In this document: one piece after another, positions 44,681 to 53,499 of the stretch | Layout: every line of letters begins with the position of its first letter | Numbering within the stretch: the stretch's first letter is position 1 | Virus record (IMG/VR): IMGVR_UViG_3300021962_000114 | Location: 1 to 59,940 of that record | DNA length: 59,940 bases | Source: a virus | Reading direction: 5' to 3' (one strand) | Position numbers and translations under genes: made by a program | Notes under the pieces: model-generated | Told to the model about the DNA's origin: nothing | The model's database searches: none | The model's input: only the letters and a program-made list of their open reading frames with translations

Positions 44681-46546
44681 TTATCTTACAATTTTGAATA
44701 CCTTGGCGGTGTCCACAATGTCCACCGTGCCATCTGGGTACTCTGCCTTTATAAATATCTTGAAATATCGTTCTTGAGGCAATCCAGTGGTATCAAACTT
44801 AAAATAATTTCCTTGATTTGGGTCGCAGCTTAGTTTTGAATATTGATCAAAATCAACCAACACCTCCTCAGATTCGGCATCTTTGATCATAAAATATGAC
44901 GAAGTTGGAAGGTATTTAGGTGTCACCATAACAGGTTGCTGATATGCTTTTTGAAAGTTCTTCAGCGGATATTGATCTCTTGCAAACACAAATACTTTAG
45001 GCAAACTGCCTGCTTTATATGTGTCTTTGAGTTGTTGCAGAGTGATCAAATTCTGAATAGAGCCTGTGACGGGTGCCAAACTACCAGTGTTGAAAACACT
45101 ATCGTCCCAAGCAACATCAATGTATGGACTGTAAATGGTGTTGGTTTCTTTGCTGAAGAATTGCAGCAATCCGTTGGTTTGTTCAACTGGAGGAACTGTT
45201 ATTTCCAACGAAGTTGCCAAAATTATACCATTATTTGGTACACAACCGCACAACCAAGAACGCACAATTTGAGTAACATCCATTGTGATGTCACCTTGTT
45301 GACCTAGATTGAAAGACTGACTGCAAATCAGACTTGATCCACTCAACGGTGAGTAGAATGATGAGCTACAGATCCAATGTGGCTTGTTGGTGTATGTGCT
45401 AGGAACGTTGTAATACCATGTACCACCACCGTTTTTGAAACTTGCTGATGCATACGATGCTGTGCGCAGATAGTCTACTTGTTGGTAGCTATTGGTAATT
45501 GGATAAGACCATGGATTTTTACCATCCCAACTTCTATAATCCCAGCTTGCACCCATCTTTGAGCCACCGTCTGCCCAGCGACCATCACCGTTGTCCCAGC
45601 TTTGGCTAATAGGATATGCATAGATGGTGTAATTTAGTGGCAAATTGCGTTGGCCACATGCTGTCAAGTTCAAAGTAAACTTGATGTTTGAGCTTGATAC
45701 ATGACTTCTTGCGATTGATTCGCTGATATTTGCCAAATCAAACTGCAACATGGTTCTTGAGAAGTCTGGACGAAGAATATAGTAAGCTGATTGTGGAGGA
45801 TTGATTGATCCACTATATTCGCCTTGAAACAACCCCGTGAAATTTGTAACGTCCAAATAATAGAACGTGGTAGATTCCACCGTGCTCACAGACCCACCAA
45901 ACGGCGATGAATAAACGCTGCCAGTGAAAGTGCCGTCTGTAACACATAGAGGGCCTGTGCCAGTACAAGATTTGCCAGACACAACTCCGTTGAACTGTCT
46001 GAAACTTCCACTACCTTGCAATGATTGAGTCAGCGGAGATGTTGTATATGTTTTACCATTTACTTTGAGTGCGGTAAAAGTTGATCCCACAGACAAAGAT
46101 CCATTGAAACTGCCAGTGGTGATCAAACCATCTACTTGAGCATTTGATGTGATGTTGTAGCTGCCACTGAATGATCCAGATGCGATATCAGCAGATCCAG
46201 ATACGGTCATGGCAACCAGCGGAGCAACGTTTTGGTTTGAAAACCTACCACTAAATCTACCGATAGAACTTTCTGCACCAATTACAGACGAAGCCACTGG
46301 ATACTCACGCCAAAAACTTCCAGAATAAGTGTAAAAAAAGTTGTTGTCATATGCCAACCAGCCTTGATTACCATACGAGTCGCTGTTTTGTGGAGCAGCA
46401 TACCAATTTGGTGTGGTATATACCAAACTGTTGCCGTAGTTCAGCGCATAGATTTCCAAAATTTCATCAATTCCAAAGTTTTTGTTGCGAAGGTCTTTGG
46501 CATTATTGATGTAGGTATCTTTTATTGGGTAAATAAATGTATGCAT
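44681..46546 (-). CDS. Tail protein with DNRLRE-like and GSFxGS repeat regions
   Basis: 621 residues. It begins TFIYPIKDTYINNAKDLRNKNFGIDEILEI, the typical first strands of a DNRLRE-type beta domain; the same domain appears to resume from about residue 250 (SRTMLQFDLANISESIA... LNLTACGQRNLPLNYTIYAYPISQSWDNG), with an insertion between that is full of G-S-F-x-G-S units (about 85-240), such as ASGSFSGSYNIT and TTGSFNGSLSV. This nested arrangement is common in phage adhesins. Located between gp6 and a coiled-coil tail protein, therefore probably a baseplate peripheral protein. Confidence 0.78.
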   Translation of the reverse strand: MHTFIYPIKDTYINNAKDLRNKNFGIDEILEIYALNYGNSLVYTTPNWYAAPQNSDSYGNQGWLAYDNNFFYTYSGSFWREYPVASSVIGAESSIGRFSGRFSNQNVAPLVAMTVSGSADIASGSFSGSYNITSNAQVDGLITTGSFNGSLSVGSTFTALKVNGKTYTTSPLTQSLQGSGSFRQFNGVVSGKSCTGTGPLCVTDGTFTGSVYSSPFGGSVSTVESTTFYYLDVTNFTGLFQGEYSGSINPPQSAYYILRPDFSRTMLQFDLANISESIARSHVSSSNIKFTLNLTACGQRNLPLNYTIYAYPISQSWDNGDGRWADGGSKMGASWDYRSWDGKNPWSYPITNSYQQVDYLRTASYASASFKNGGGTWYYNVPSTYTNKPHWICSSSFYSPLSGSSLICSQSFNLGQQGDITMDVTQIVRSWLCGCVPNNGIILATSLEITVPPVEQTNGLLQFFSKETNTIYSPYIDVAWDDSVFNTGSLAPVTGSIQNLITLQQLKDTYKAGSLPKVFVFARDQYPLKNFQKAYQQPVMVTPKYLPTSSYFMIKDAESEEVLVDFDQYSKLSCDPNQGNYFKFDTTGLPQERYFKIFIKAEYPDGTVDIVDTAKVFKIVR

Positions 46547-46547
46547 A

Positions 46548-48539
46548 TTATACCACTAGTCCTTTGATATCGGTCGTAGGAAACTTGACTTCAAAAATTG
46601 ATGGATCTTTTGAAGGATATACGATGTTGTTTTGTGTGGCTATATCAATGTTGTAAGCAATTGGAGAATAGTCTCCATCGTCAATAGTCAAGTTCTTGAT
46701 CTTCACATTGATTACAGATTGAACACCCTCATTCTTCATGATTTCAAACATCAGTTGGCTGATATTGATTGGTTGATTGAAACTCCATCCATCAATGTTG
46801 AAAAATTCTTGTACAGACGAAATACATGCGTTCAACACATCACGTTTGTTGAATCCAGCAAACACACTGATTTGAAACTCCACCCCAATGTTGATGATAT
46901 ATCCATCAATCACGTTAAACTTGTCGGTCAAAATCTTGTATTGACTCAAGTAGTTTTTCAAATTAAGCAAAGTAGCTTCGTTGATTGGAGTCAAATGCTT
47001 TTGTGTATTGTAACCCAACAAATATAGATTGTTTGTGAACGGATTGTTGCTTTCCAAGAACTTTCTACGATCAAGTGGGTTGAGTGGGTTCAAATTCAAC
47101 GCTTCGTTCATTGCTGCCGATCCGCTGATAACACCACTAATAAGTCCAGTATATGAAACTTGACGAGTTGCATTTGGTTGAACATATGCTTTTGCCACAC
47201 TACCAAATTGTGGGCTCATAGAATATACTCGCAACAAAATGTCTTCTTCGGTCACAATACGATTTTGTGATGAAAAGTTTGCAATAGCGTTTTGTCGAAT
47301 ATCTTCGTCGGTTTCTGGACCAGCACCACCTGTCGCTGCAAGTGGGTTGTTTACTCTCAAGCTGTTTTGAATATTGTTGAGCAGCGAAATCTGGCTATCG
47401 GTCAAACCACTGGTATCGTTCAAATACGCAACCGAGCTAATCACTGTGATTTCTTCTGAGTTGACGTTGCTTTCCAAACCGCCGCCAACGATATAAGTAA
47501 TTGTGAGCGTTGTATTGGATGGAGAAACACCATAACTGTTGCTTTTCAATACGTTGGTTCCGTCCAAACTGATGTTTAGATTGCCTAGATTTGACATTCC
47601 CACACCCACATTTGTAGGATTAGGTACAATTACGGTGTTGTCGAAGTTTTCGGTGTTTGCGCCAAACTGAATATATGTGTTGTTTGCTTCATCAATATAT
47701 GTGATGAATCGCTTTTCGGTGCGAAGATACTTCAAAAGCTTTGGAGTTTCGCCACGATACTTTGACAGTGTTTGATTTGTCAAAGGAACGTTATCAACAG
47801 CCAATGGTACCGTTTCTTGTGCAAGATATTGAACTTCATAGTAATTGTTGTTGTTGCTGTCAACCACGCTTACTACCTTTACAATGTTTGAACCCTCAAG
47901 CTTGATATTCAAGAAAGGTTGTGCTGCACCAACAGTTACTTGCTTAGATACAAGTTTGCCAGAATAAGCCTTTGCTTTTTTCTTGAGCAAATAGAATTGT
48001 GGAGCACCAGTTTCGTCACGGCTATATACACTGATCTCTCTAGGAGAAAATACGGTGTCTTGGCTGAAATCAACGCTATCGTCAACCAAAAATGGTACAC
48101 CAGACACGCTGCTAAATTGCGAATATGGACGCAGAATCAAACAGTAGTTCTCATCTGGCACGTAATCTGCATCCATTGATCCTACACGCTTTGACGGAAG
48201 AAGCTGAAACAAATCAAGCTCGGTTGCGGCAGCAGATGTTACTTTTGGTTTATATCCCAAATATGCTGCTTGGTTGATGATGTTTCTGCGATCAGTGGCA
48301 AACTGAATAAAGCTTTCTTTGAACTGCTGGTCAGTGTAGTACGACAGCACATCACCAACATATGCAGCTTGCTCAATAAAAATTTGACCTGGCGAACTTT
48401 CACTAAAATCCCTATAGCTTTGGGGATAATATTGCTTAGTGAAGTCGATCAGTTGTTGCTTCAACGACGCAAAATCACGGTTGACGTAGTTCACGTCTTT
48501 CGTGTTTGCTCGGAACGTCTTGTTGATAATCTGTGCCAT
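46548..48539 (-). CDS. 6: Baseplate wedge protein (T4 gp6-like)
   Basis: Core of the baseplate wedge and iris. 663 residues (T4 gp6 has 660). The N-terminus NRDFASLKQQLIDFTKQYYP...FSESSPGQIFIEQAAYVGDVLSYYTDQQ (about 20-72) is the gp6/gpJ-type opening, and ATGGAGPETDEDIRQNAIANFSSQNRIVTEEDI (about 400-432) is the central conserved block. C-terminal YNIDI and KFPTTDIKG end as in the family. Start overlaps the gp25 stop by one base (TAATG), as in T4 where gp25 and gp6 are adjacent. Confidence 0.94.
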   Translation of the reverse strand: MAQIINKTFRANTKDVNYVNRDFASLKQQLIDFTKQYYPQSYRDFSESSPGQIFIEQAAYVGDVLSYYTDQQFKESFIQFATDRRNIINQAAYLGYKPKVTSAAATELDLFQLLPSKRVGSMDADYVPDENYCLILRPYSQFSSVSGVPFLVDDSVDFSQDTVFSPREISVYSRDETGAPQFYLLKKKAKAYSGKLVSKQVTVGAAQPFLNIKLEGSNIVKVVSVVDSNNNNYYEVQYLAQETVPLAVDNVPLTNQTLSKYRGETPKLLKYLRTEKRFITYIDEANNTYIQFGANTENFDNTVIVPNPTNVGVGMSNLGNLNISLDGTNVLKSNSYGVSPSNTTLTITYIVGGGLESNVNSEEITVISSVAYLNDTSGLTDSQISLLNNIQNSLRVNNPLAATGGAGPETDEDIRQNAIANFSSQNRIVTEEDILLRVYSMSPQFGSVAKAYVQPNATRQVSYTGLISGVISGSAAMNEALNLNPLNPLDRRKFLESNNPFTNNLYLLGYNTQKHLTPINEATLLNLKNYLSQYKILTDKFNVIDGYIINIGVEFQISVFAGFNKRDVLNACISSVQEFFNIDGWSFNQPINISQLMFEIMKNEGVQSVINVKIKNLTIDDGDYSPIAYNIDIATQNNIVYPSKDPSIFEVKFPTTDIKGLVV

Positions 48540-48940
48540 TAGATTTTGTCCGTCGTAATTGTTACGTCGGCACTTGCCGTCGTTTTGTTATAAGTGAATG
48601 TCACACTTATAAATATCTTGTTCTTATCAGTATTCTCTGGTTGATTTGTAGCCAATTGCACTTTTACGTCGTTGACAATCACGCCGTTCAACCATCTATC
48701 AATATCACGTTGAACCACATCAACGATGATATCTTTACTGACTTCCAAATCTGCTTGTTGAAACAGCAGATTATACAAACCAGATCCAAAGTCATTGTTG
48801 AATCTGCGTTCACCAGGCATCGTAAGCAACAAATTTTTGATGTTGTCTGCAACTTGTGCAGCAGTAACAACATTTGTTGCAAAATATCCACTTTTACCCA
48901 AAGTAATTGGCAGAGATAGACCTAAAGCCTGGGTTGCCAT
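48539..48940 (-). CDS. 25: Baseplate wedge protein (T4 gp25-like)
   Basis: Small baseplate wedge component that nucleates the sheath; 133 residues (T4 gp25 132). GLSLPITLGKSGYFATN opens, AAQVADNIKNLLLTMPGERRFNNDFGSGLYNLLF (about 28-60) contains the family block with the conserved Arg residues (GERRF here for the more common E-P-R type). Adjacent to gp6 and overlapped by one base. Confidence 0.93.
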   Translation of the reverse strand: MATQALGLSLPITLGKSGYFATNVVTAAQVADNIKNLLLTMPGERRFNNDFGSGLYNLLFQQADLEVSKDIIVDVVQRDIDRWLNGVIVNDVKVQLATNQPENTDKNKIFISVTFTYNKTTASADVTITTDKI

Positions 48941-48946
48941 AATTTG

Positions 48947-49450
48947 TTATCCTTTTTTAGCAGCAACCTTTTTGTCAACTGCTTTCATCAAAGCTCGAAA
49001 ATCTCGATTAAATACAGCAGCAGTCTTTTTTACTTCAACTGGTGCCGCAGCAGGGATTTCTGGTGCAGCAGCTTCGTTAAGAACTTCTGTTCCTCCTCCA
49101 CCAAAACCACCCATCATACCAACCATGCTACCTTCTTGTGGAATACCCTTGAAGTTTTGTGCAGTTTCGTTCAACACAGCGTTTAGAACTGGATTTTTAG
49201 TATATTGAACCTTCTTTTTGCTGGTTTGAGGTTGTTGCGGTGTTTGCTCAATATCGTCGTTTTCCATCAAACTTGCAAAGCTTGAATTTGATGGATTTTC
49301 GCTGACTTGGACTTCACGACGTGATTGGTTCACAGAAGAACTTGCACCAAAAGCCTCAGAAATGCAGTTTTTAACTTCATCTCGCACAGCCTTTCGTACT
49401 TCTTCACGAACTACTTTAGCGATATATTCTTTAAGTTGGTCCACTTTCAT
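48947..49450 (-). CDS. Hypothetical protein, charged helix and Gly-rich segment
   Basis: 167 residues. An N-terminal charged helix (MKVDQLKEYIAKVVREEVRKAVRDEV), a polar linker, and MMGGFGGGG near residue 120, ending in a Lys-rich helix. I recall similar small proteins beside gp25 in T4-like aquatic phages, with no known role. Six nt separate it from gp25. The weak ribosome site AGAG lies before the ATG. Confidence 0.72.
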   Translation of the reverse strand: MKVDQLKEYIAKVVREEVRKAVRDEVKNCISEAFGASSSVNQSRREVQVSENPSNSSFASLMENDDIEQTPQQPQTSKKKVQYTKNPVLNAVLNETAQNFKGIPQEGSMVGMMGGFGGGGTEVLNEAAAPEIPAAAPVEVKKTAAVFNRDFRALMKAVDKKVAAKKG

Positions 49451-49473
49451 AATTTCTCTAATATCTATAATTA

Positions 49474-51369
49474 TTAACCTGACTTAGATTTGTTCAAATT
49501 TAATAGTTGTTCTGCTCCTTTTGTGCTGTCTGGTCTTGGTATCTTTATCTTCTTGATACGGGGTGCATTTGCAGGTTTTGGTACTTTTGGTGTGGGTAAA
49601 CCATTTTTTACAGATGCTAGTTTAGCCGCAGCAGCACCCAAAGCTACACCAGACGCAGCACCAATCAATGCTCCTTTACCACCTCCAAGAGCGGCACCTA
49701 TACCTCCACCCAGTCCACCACCAATCAATGCTCCACCACCAATTCCACCAGCAGCAAGACCACCACCCACAGCCAACCCGGAAACTCCGCCGATCAATGC
49801 ACCTTTGCCTCCACCAGCCAAAGCACCTATGCCTGCTCCAACGCCGCCACCAAGCAATCCAGCACCAGCAACACTACCAAACGATGGTGCAACACTGCTT
49901 TTTGCTGAAGATACCAATTCAGATGGTGATGCGATTGCTGAGTTTGGATTTAGTGCCCCAATATTTGTATCGGACAATTTGCTCAACGCAGCATCCGCAC
50001 CACTAATATTTGTTGGTGGAGCAATATCTGGCAAACTTGGTATGTTAGGTTTTGGAACATCAGGCAGCGATGTTTTAAGTTTATCTGCTGCTGCGGTTAC
50101 TTCTGTTGATCCAATATTACCAGTTGCGGGATCAACAAACTTGGTGTTACCAGCAATCGTTTCTGGTTTGTATTTGTCAGGACTCCAATTTTCACCTAGT
50201 CCGTCTTTGACAAACTTTGGAGTTTCAACTTTTGGAGTCTCTACTTTTACGTTTGTATCTGACTTCAGTTTTGCCACAATATCTGTACCAGAAGCAGATG
50301 TTACTTTATCAACCGAAGAAGATACTGACGACGTTGTAGTGGTAACTGAATCTTTGCCTGGAATCTTAAACTCCGTTTGACCTGCATTATTTGGTAAAGC
50401 AGCCAATTGTTCCTGGGTCATTCTTGATCTAGGATCATCAGAAGCAAAACTTGTACGCACAGTTACGCCGCCACCAGATACTTTTTCAACACTTTTGGTG
50501 GTAACTGTTTCTGTAACAGTTGATTTTACTGTTCCACCCTCAGCAGTAAGTTTGTCTAAACTTTCAGATGGATTTAGTGCTTTTGGTTCAGACGACGGCA
50601 ACGTGATATTGGCATCATCAACCGTTGGTGGTTTATTTAGGGTGCCATAAATTGTTTGAGTTGGTGGTCCAGGCAATGCTGGTGCTGGATCTGGAAGAAA
50701 ACATGCTGGAATTTGATTTTTATTCCACGTTCCATCCTTTGCATTGTCTGCAACTTCTTGCGACACCGACATCACATTTTCTGCCAACGCTTTTTCTTTT
50801 TTGTTTGCTTGGTCTACTTTTCCTTGCAACAAAATCTGTTCATACGATTTAACGTCGCCATGGATAGTCAATAAATAAGGCAACAGTTTACTTGTTTCCA
50901 GATCTTTGAAACATGGCCATTTTGCATAATAAACCCGCTGAAAAATCGGTCTTTGGTTTATGTTGACGATTATATTTTGTTTGTTGGTGCTTGGTCCAGC
51001 ATAACCAACTATGACAGGCGGAAGATTGTTTTTATCAGGAACATCTGGCAACAACTTACGATCATTCAAATACTTGTAAAGCTCTGCGTATGTTTTTGGT
51101 CCCGTGTTTTCGACTTTGACTGATGCTGCTTTTTGATTAGCAGCAACACGTAAAGCACTATGACTACCAATCAAGTTTTTTGGATCGATGGCAACTGGGG
51201 CTGGAGCCAAGCTAGGATCTTCAACATAATATGAAAAATCTTCGCTAGTTTTTGCATCTTCAAACGCATACATGATTTTGGCATTGCCATCCAAAAAGAT
51301 GCCAGCGTTCCAGTTGTTGCCAGAATCGGGTTGCAAAAATCCAAGAATGTCTACAAGTTTGTCCGCCAT
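49474..51369 (-). CDS. Baseplate-region protein with glycine-zipper C-terminal segment
   Basis: 631 residues from the ATG at 51369, 4 nt after the hub gene stop. N-terminal domain (1-~200) contains GIFLDGNAKIMYAFED and NIIVNINQRPIFQRVYYAKWP. A long Thr/Ser/Val-rich low-complexity region follows (about 250-480). Residues ~510-600 hold about ten Gly-zipper repeats such as GALIGGVSG and GGGIGAALGGGKG, the type found in membrane-inserting or pore-forming proteins. The end is Lys/Pro/Arg-rich. Its place between the hub and gp25 genes suggests that it is carried in or near the tail tip; insertion into the host membrane during DNA delivery is a plausible inference. Some glycine-rich proteins of this kind are only structural. 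Confidence 0.75.
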   Translation of the reverse strand: MADKLVDILGFLQPDSGNNWNAGIFLDGNAKIMYAFEDAKTSEDFSYYVEDPSLAPAPVAIDPKNLIGSHSALRVAANQKAASVKVENTGPKTYAELYKYLNDRKLLPDVPDKNNLPPVIVGYAGPSTNKQNIIVNINQRPIFQRVYYAKWPCFKDLETSKLLPYLLTIHGDVKSYEQILLQGKVDQANKKEKALAENVMSVSQEVADNAKDGTWNKNQIPACFLPDPAPALPGPPTQTIYGTLNKPPTVDDANITLPSSEPKALNPSESLDKLTAEGGTVKSTVTETVTTKSVEKVSGGGVTVRTSFASDDPRSRMTQEQLAALPNNAGQTEFKIPGKDSVTTTTSSVSSSVDKVTSASGTDIVAKLKSDTNVKVETPKVETPKFVKDGLGENWSPDKYKPETIAGNTKFVDPATGNIGSTEVTAAADKLKTSLPDVPKPNIPSLPDIAPPTNISGADAALSKLSDTNIGALNPNSAIASPSELVSSAKSSVAPSFGSVAGAGLLGGGVGAGIGALAGGGKGALIGGVSGLAVGGGLAAGGIGGGALIGGGLGGGIGAALGGGKGALIGAASGVALGAAAAKLASVKNGLPTPKVPKPANAPRIKKIKIPRPDSTKGAEQLLNLNKSKSG

Positions 51370-51373
51370 AGGT

Positions 51374-53092
51374 TTACGATTCAAATTCAAATTCAGTTTG
51401 AACTGGACCTTCACGACGATTGCGTCCTTTGAAGTCTCCAATTACTCCTTCACCACTAACAGTATTGATTATTACTGGATCTGCGCATTCTGCACCACTG
51501 CCAACTGGTTTGACGCCGTTGGCACCAGGCGCATATCCACCACCCGTCAAATATACACGACGACTTAGCGTTTTATGCAAATTATCACGCAGCAGTTTCA
51601 GCTTGATTTGTTGAACTGGTATTTGTGTTTGATCTGGAATAGAATCTCCTGTATTCAACTCGCTAATTTGACCAGCGTCTTCATGTCCATGTGGATGTGG
51701 ATGAACGTGGTGATACCAATGAACGTGGTCAAGTAGCCAATTGCAAAGATCATACAACCAGTCTACGGTTGTTTGTCCTAGCAGTGCTGGTTCGTTTGTT
51801 TCTCCATACTGACCCAAAAATATTTGAGGAGCATTGATGCAAGCTGTACGATTGGTTGTCAACACAACTTGGTCGTTGGCATCTACAGTATATTCAGCGT
51901 CAGTCACAATACCATATCTACGCTTGCTGAAATGCAGTGTTTCGGCAAATCTGCTGCTCAACACAATACGATCTGTGTTGATGACCATCTGATCGCCGTT
52001 CAAAATAGGAAATTCAAATGTGGTTGATCCCGCTGGATTGAAAAGAACTTGTTCTTCAGTAGGTTTACGATCCTTTGTCACTCCAAACATTTTCTTGTAT
52101 ACAGTCGTAACCCAATTACTTACAACAGGTCCACTATTGATCTCAATCGTAGTACCATCATTATTGATGTCTTCTTCAATTTGCCCACCGTAATTCTTTT
52201 CACGATCTGTGATAACTGGAATTGGTGGTAGTTTTGGATGCAATTGTTGCGGCTTGTCCAGTGCAATATTGCGCTGACGATTTCTCAAAATAAATCTTGG
52301 ATTGCCGTATCCACCATTCACAGAGTCTCTAAACAAATTAGCGTTCAGTGCGTATGATGGGTTTGTAGACTTATCAAGCTGACGATTGCTGTTGTATGCA
52401 GTGAATCGAATGCTTTGACCAAAACGACTTTCTATGACAGTATCTCCTTCAAATTTACGAACACTACGAATAAACGGATTCAGAATGAAATAGCTTCCCA
52501 AATATCCAGTTTTTGTGATTGCCTTAAAGTTTGGATGTGATAGATATGTTTTTCTAAGCGGGTCTGGATTGCTTGGTGTAGCACTTGTATAGTCGCTGCT
52601 TTTGGCAAGTTCGGTAACAAAGTCAGCATTTACTCCAACAAAATTGTATTGATTAAAAGGCTTGGTGTAGAAATAGTTTCCAAACACTTTGATGACCAAC
52701 ACTTGTTCATTCAACAATGGATATTGCGTAATCGTATTATCCAAAGGAATTGCCCAAGGCAACTTCTCTTGTGGAGTTTTGCCTTCCAAATCTAAAATAC
52801 GAACCTTGGCACGACCGATATAACTGTAATCGGTGTTTTTTGGGTTGGGTACTTCGTTCTTATAGTTTACAGGAATTTGCTGTGGGTTGACATTAATTGC
52901 CAACTGAGAAGACCTAGAATCTGGAGATTTATCAAAAAATGGATGTTGATCATTCAGAATGATGTCAACTACAACCGCCAACTGAAAATTTGGATTGTCG
53001 CCTGTTCCTTTTGAACCTTGTCGTGGTCCACCGCCAGCAGATGGGTTCTGTACTTGAACATATCTGGATATATTTGTAGATGCGTCACTCAT
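51374..53092 (-). CDS. 5: Baseplate hub/spike OB-fold protein (gp5-like, no lysozyme)
   Basis: 572 residues. The N-terminal half has the hub features: IGRAKVRILDLEGKTPQEKLPWAIPLDNTITQYPLLNEQVLVIKVFG (about 90-135), an OB-like barrel. GDTVIESRFGQSIRFT (about 218-233) resembles gp5/VgrG-type blocks. No lysozyme domain like that of T4 gp5 is present. From about 425 APQIFLG...EPALLGQTTVDWLYDLCNWLLDHVHW leads into the His-rich run HVHWYHHVHPHPHGHE (about 455-471), then a GD-rich segment. The His cluster may bind metal at the spike tip, as in other phage spikes where histidines hold iron. It lies upstream of gp25 and gp6. Confidence 0.85.
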   Translation of the reverse strand: MSDASTNISRYVQVQNPSAGGGPRQGSKGTGDNPNFQLAVVVDIILNDQHPFFDKSPDSRSSQLAINVNPQQIPVNYKNEVPNPKNTDYSYIGRAKVRILDLEGKTPQEKLPWAIPLDNTITQYPLLNEQVLVIKVFGNYFYTKPFNQYNFVGVNADFVTELAKSSDYTSATPSNPDPLRKTYLSHPNFKAITKTGYLGSYFILNPFIRSVRKFEGDTVIESRFGQSIRFTAYNSNRQLDKSTNPSYALNANLFRDSVNGGYGNPRFILRNRQRNIALDKPQQLHPKLPPIPVITDREKNYGGQIEEDINNDGTTIEINSGPVVSNWVTTVYKKMFGVTKDRKPTEEQVLFNPAGSTTFEFPILNGDQMVINTDRIVLSSRFAETLHFSKRRYGIVTDAEYTVDANDQVVLTTNRTACINAPQIFLGQYGETNEPALLGQTTVDWLYDLCNWLLDHVHWYHHVHPHPHGHEDAGQISELNTGDSIPDQTQIPVQQIKLKLLRDNLHKTLSRRVYLTGGGYAPGANGVKPVGSGAECADPVIINTVSGEGVIGDFKGRNRREGPVQTEFEFES

Positions 53093-53093
53093 G

Positions 53094-53432
53094 TTACTTT
53101 TTGGCGATAGAAATTACGTCGTCCATCAATTGCTTGCGTTCGTCTTCGCTCAGAATCATCGCACCACCCTCACCACTAGTTTCACCTTTTGCCACCAATT
53201 TTTGAACGATAGCTGCCAACTTAACCAGTTGTTCGTCATTCTTGACGCCAACATCATAATAGTCTTTAATTAGTGGCACAATAATAACAGCGTCGTTTAC
53301 CGTCTTGATCAGAGTACGCAGTTCAGAGATCAAAATATCGATTTGATCCTTTTTGCTTTCGGAGTTTTTTACTATGTCCTTACAAAGACTAGAGAAGTTC
53401 TTTCCCTTGTATATCTCAAAGTTTGTATCCAT
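53094..53432 (-). CDS. Conserved small phage protein
   Basis: 112 residues from the ATG at 53432; helical (SLCKDIVKNSESKKDQIDILISELRTLIKTV) with a central VIIVPLIKDYYDVGVKNDEQLVKLA motif and a Gly-rich stretch GETSGEGGAMILSEDE. I recall the block from T4-like aquatic phages beside the hub gene, without known function. It is the first gene of the hub-gp25-gp6 operon (2 nt from the hub gene). Start decided by the CTATTTATT motif 4 nt upstream; an in-frame extension to 53459 would run into the terminator hairpin. Confidence 0.78.
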   Translation of the reverse strand: MDTNFEIYKGKNFSSLCKDIVKNSESKKDQIDILISELRTLIKTVNDAVIIVPLIKDYYDVGVKNDEQLVKLAAIVQKLVAKGETSGEGGAMILSEDERKQLMDDVISIAKK

Positions 53433-53436
53433 ACTC

Positions 53437-53445
53437 AATAAATAG
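53437..53445 (-). promoter_or_regulatory. TATTTAT-type promoter motif, 4 nt before ATG
   Basis: The coding strand reads CTATTTATT, GAGT, then the ATG at 53432. It directly follows the terminator's T run, so promoter and terminator share the same few bases. It heads the baseplate operon. Confidence 0.55.
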
Positions 53446-53474
53446 AAAAAACCAACCATTTTGATGGTTGGTTT
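53446..53474 (-). terminator. Intrinsic terminator after the late sigma gene
   Basis: An 11-bp stem (AAACCAACCAT / ATGGTTGGTTT) with a 4-nt loop followed on the minus strand by TTT, then the promoter motif. It ends the operon containing gp55, 26 nt after its stop. Confidence 0.85.
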
Positions 53475-53499
53475 CGTTTTTATACAAAATATGTTGTGG

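Noticed and set aside
44681-46546. Naming this gene gp7 or gp8 from its place after gp6
   Set aside because: No sequence feature links it to either; the DNRLRE-like layout argues for an adhesin-type protein.
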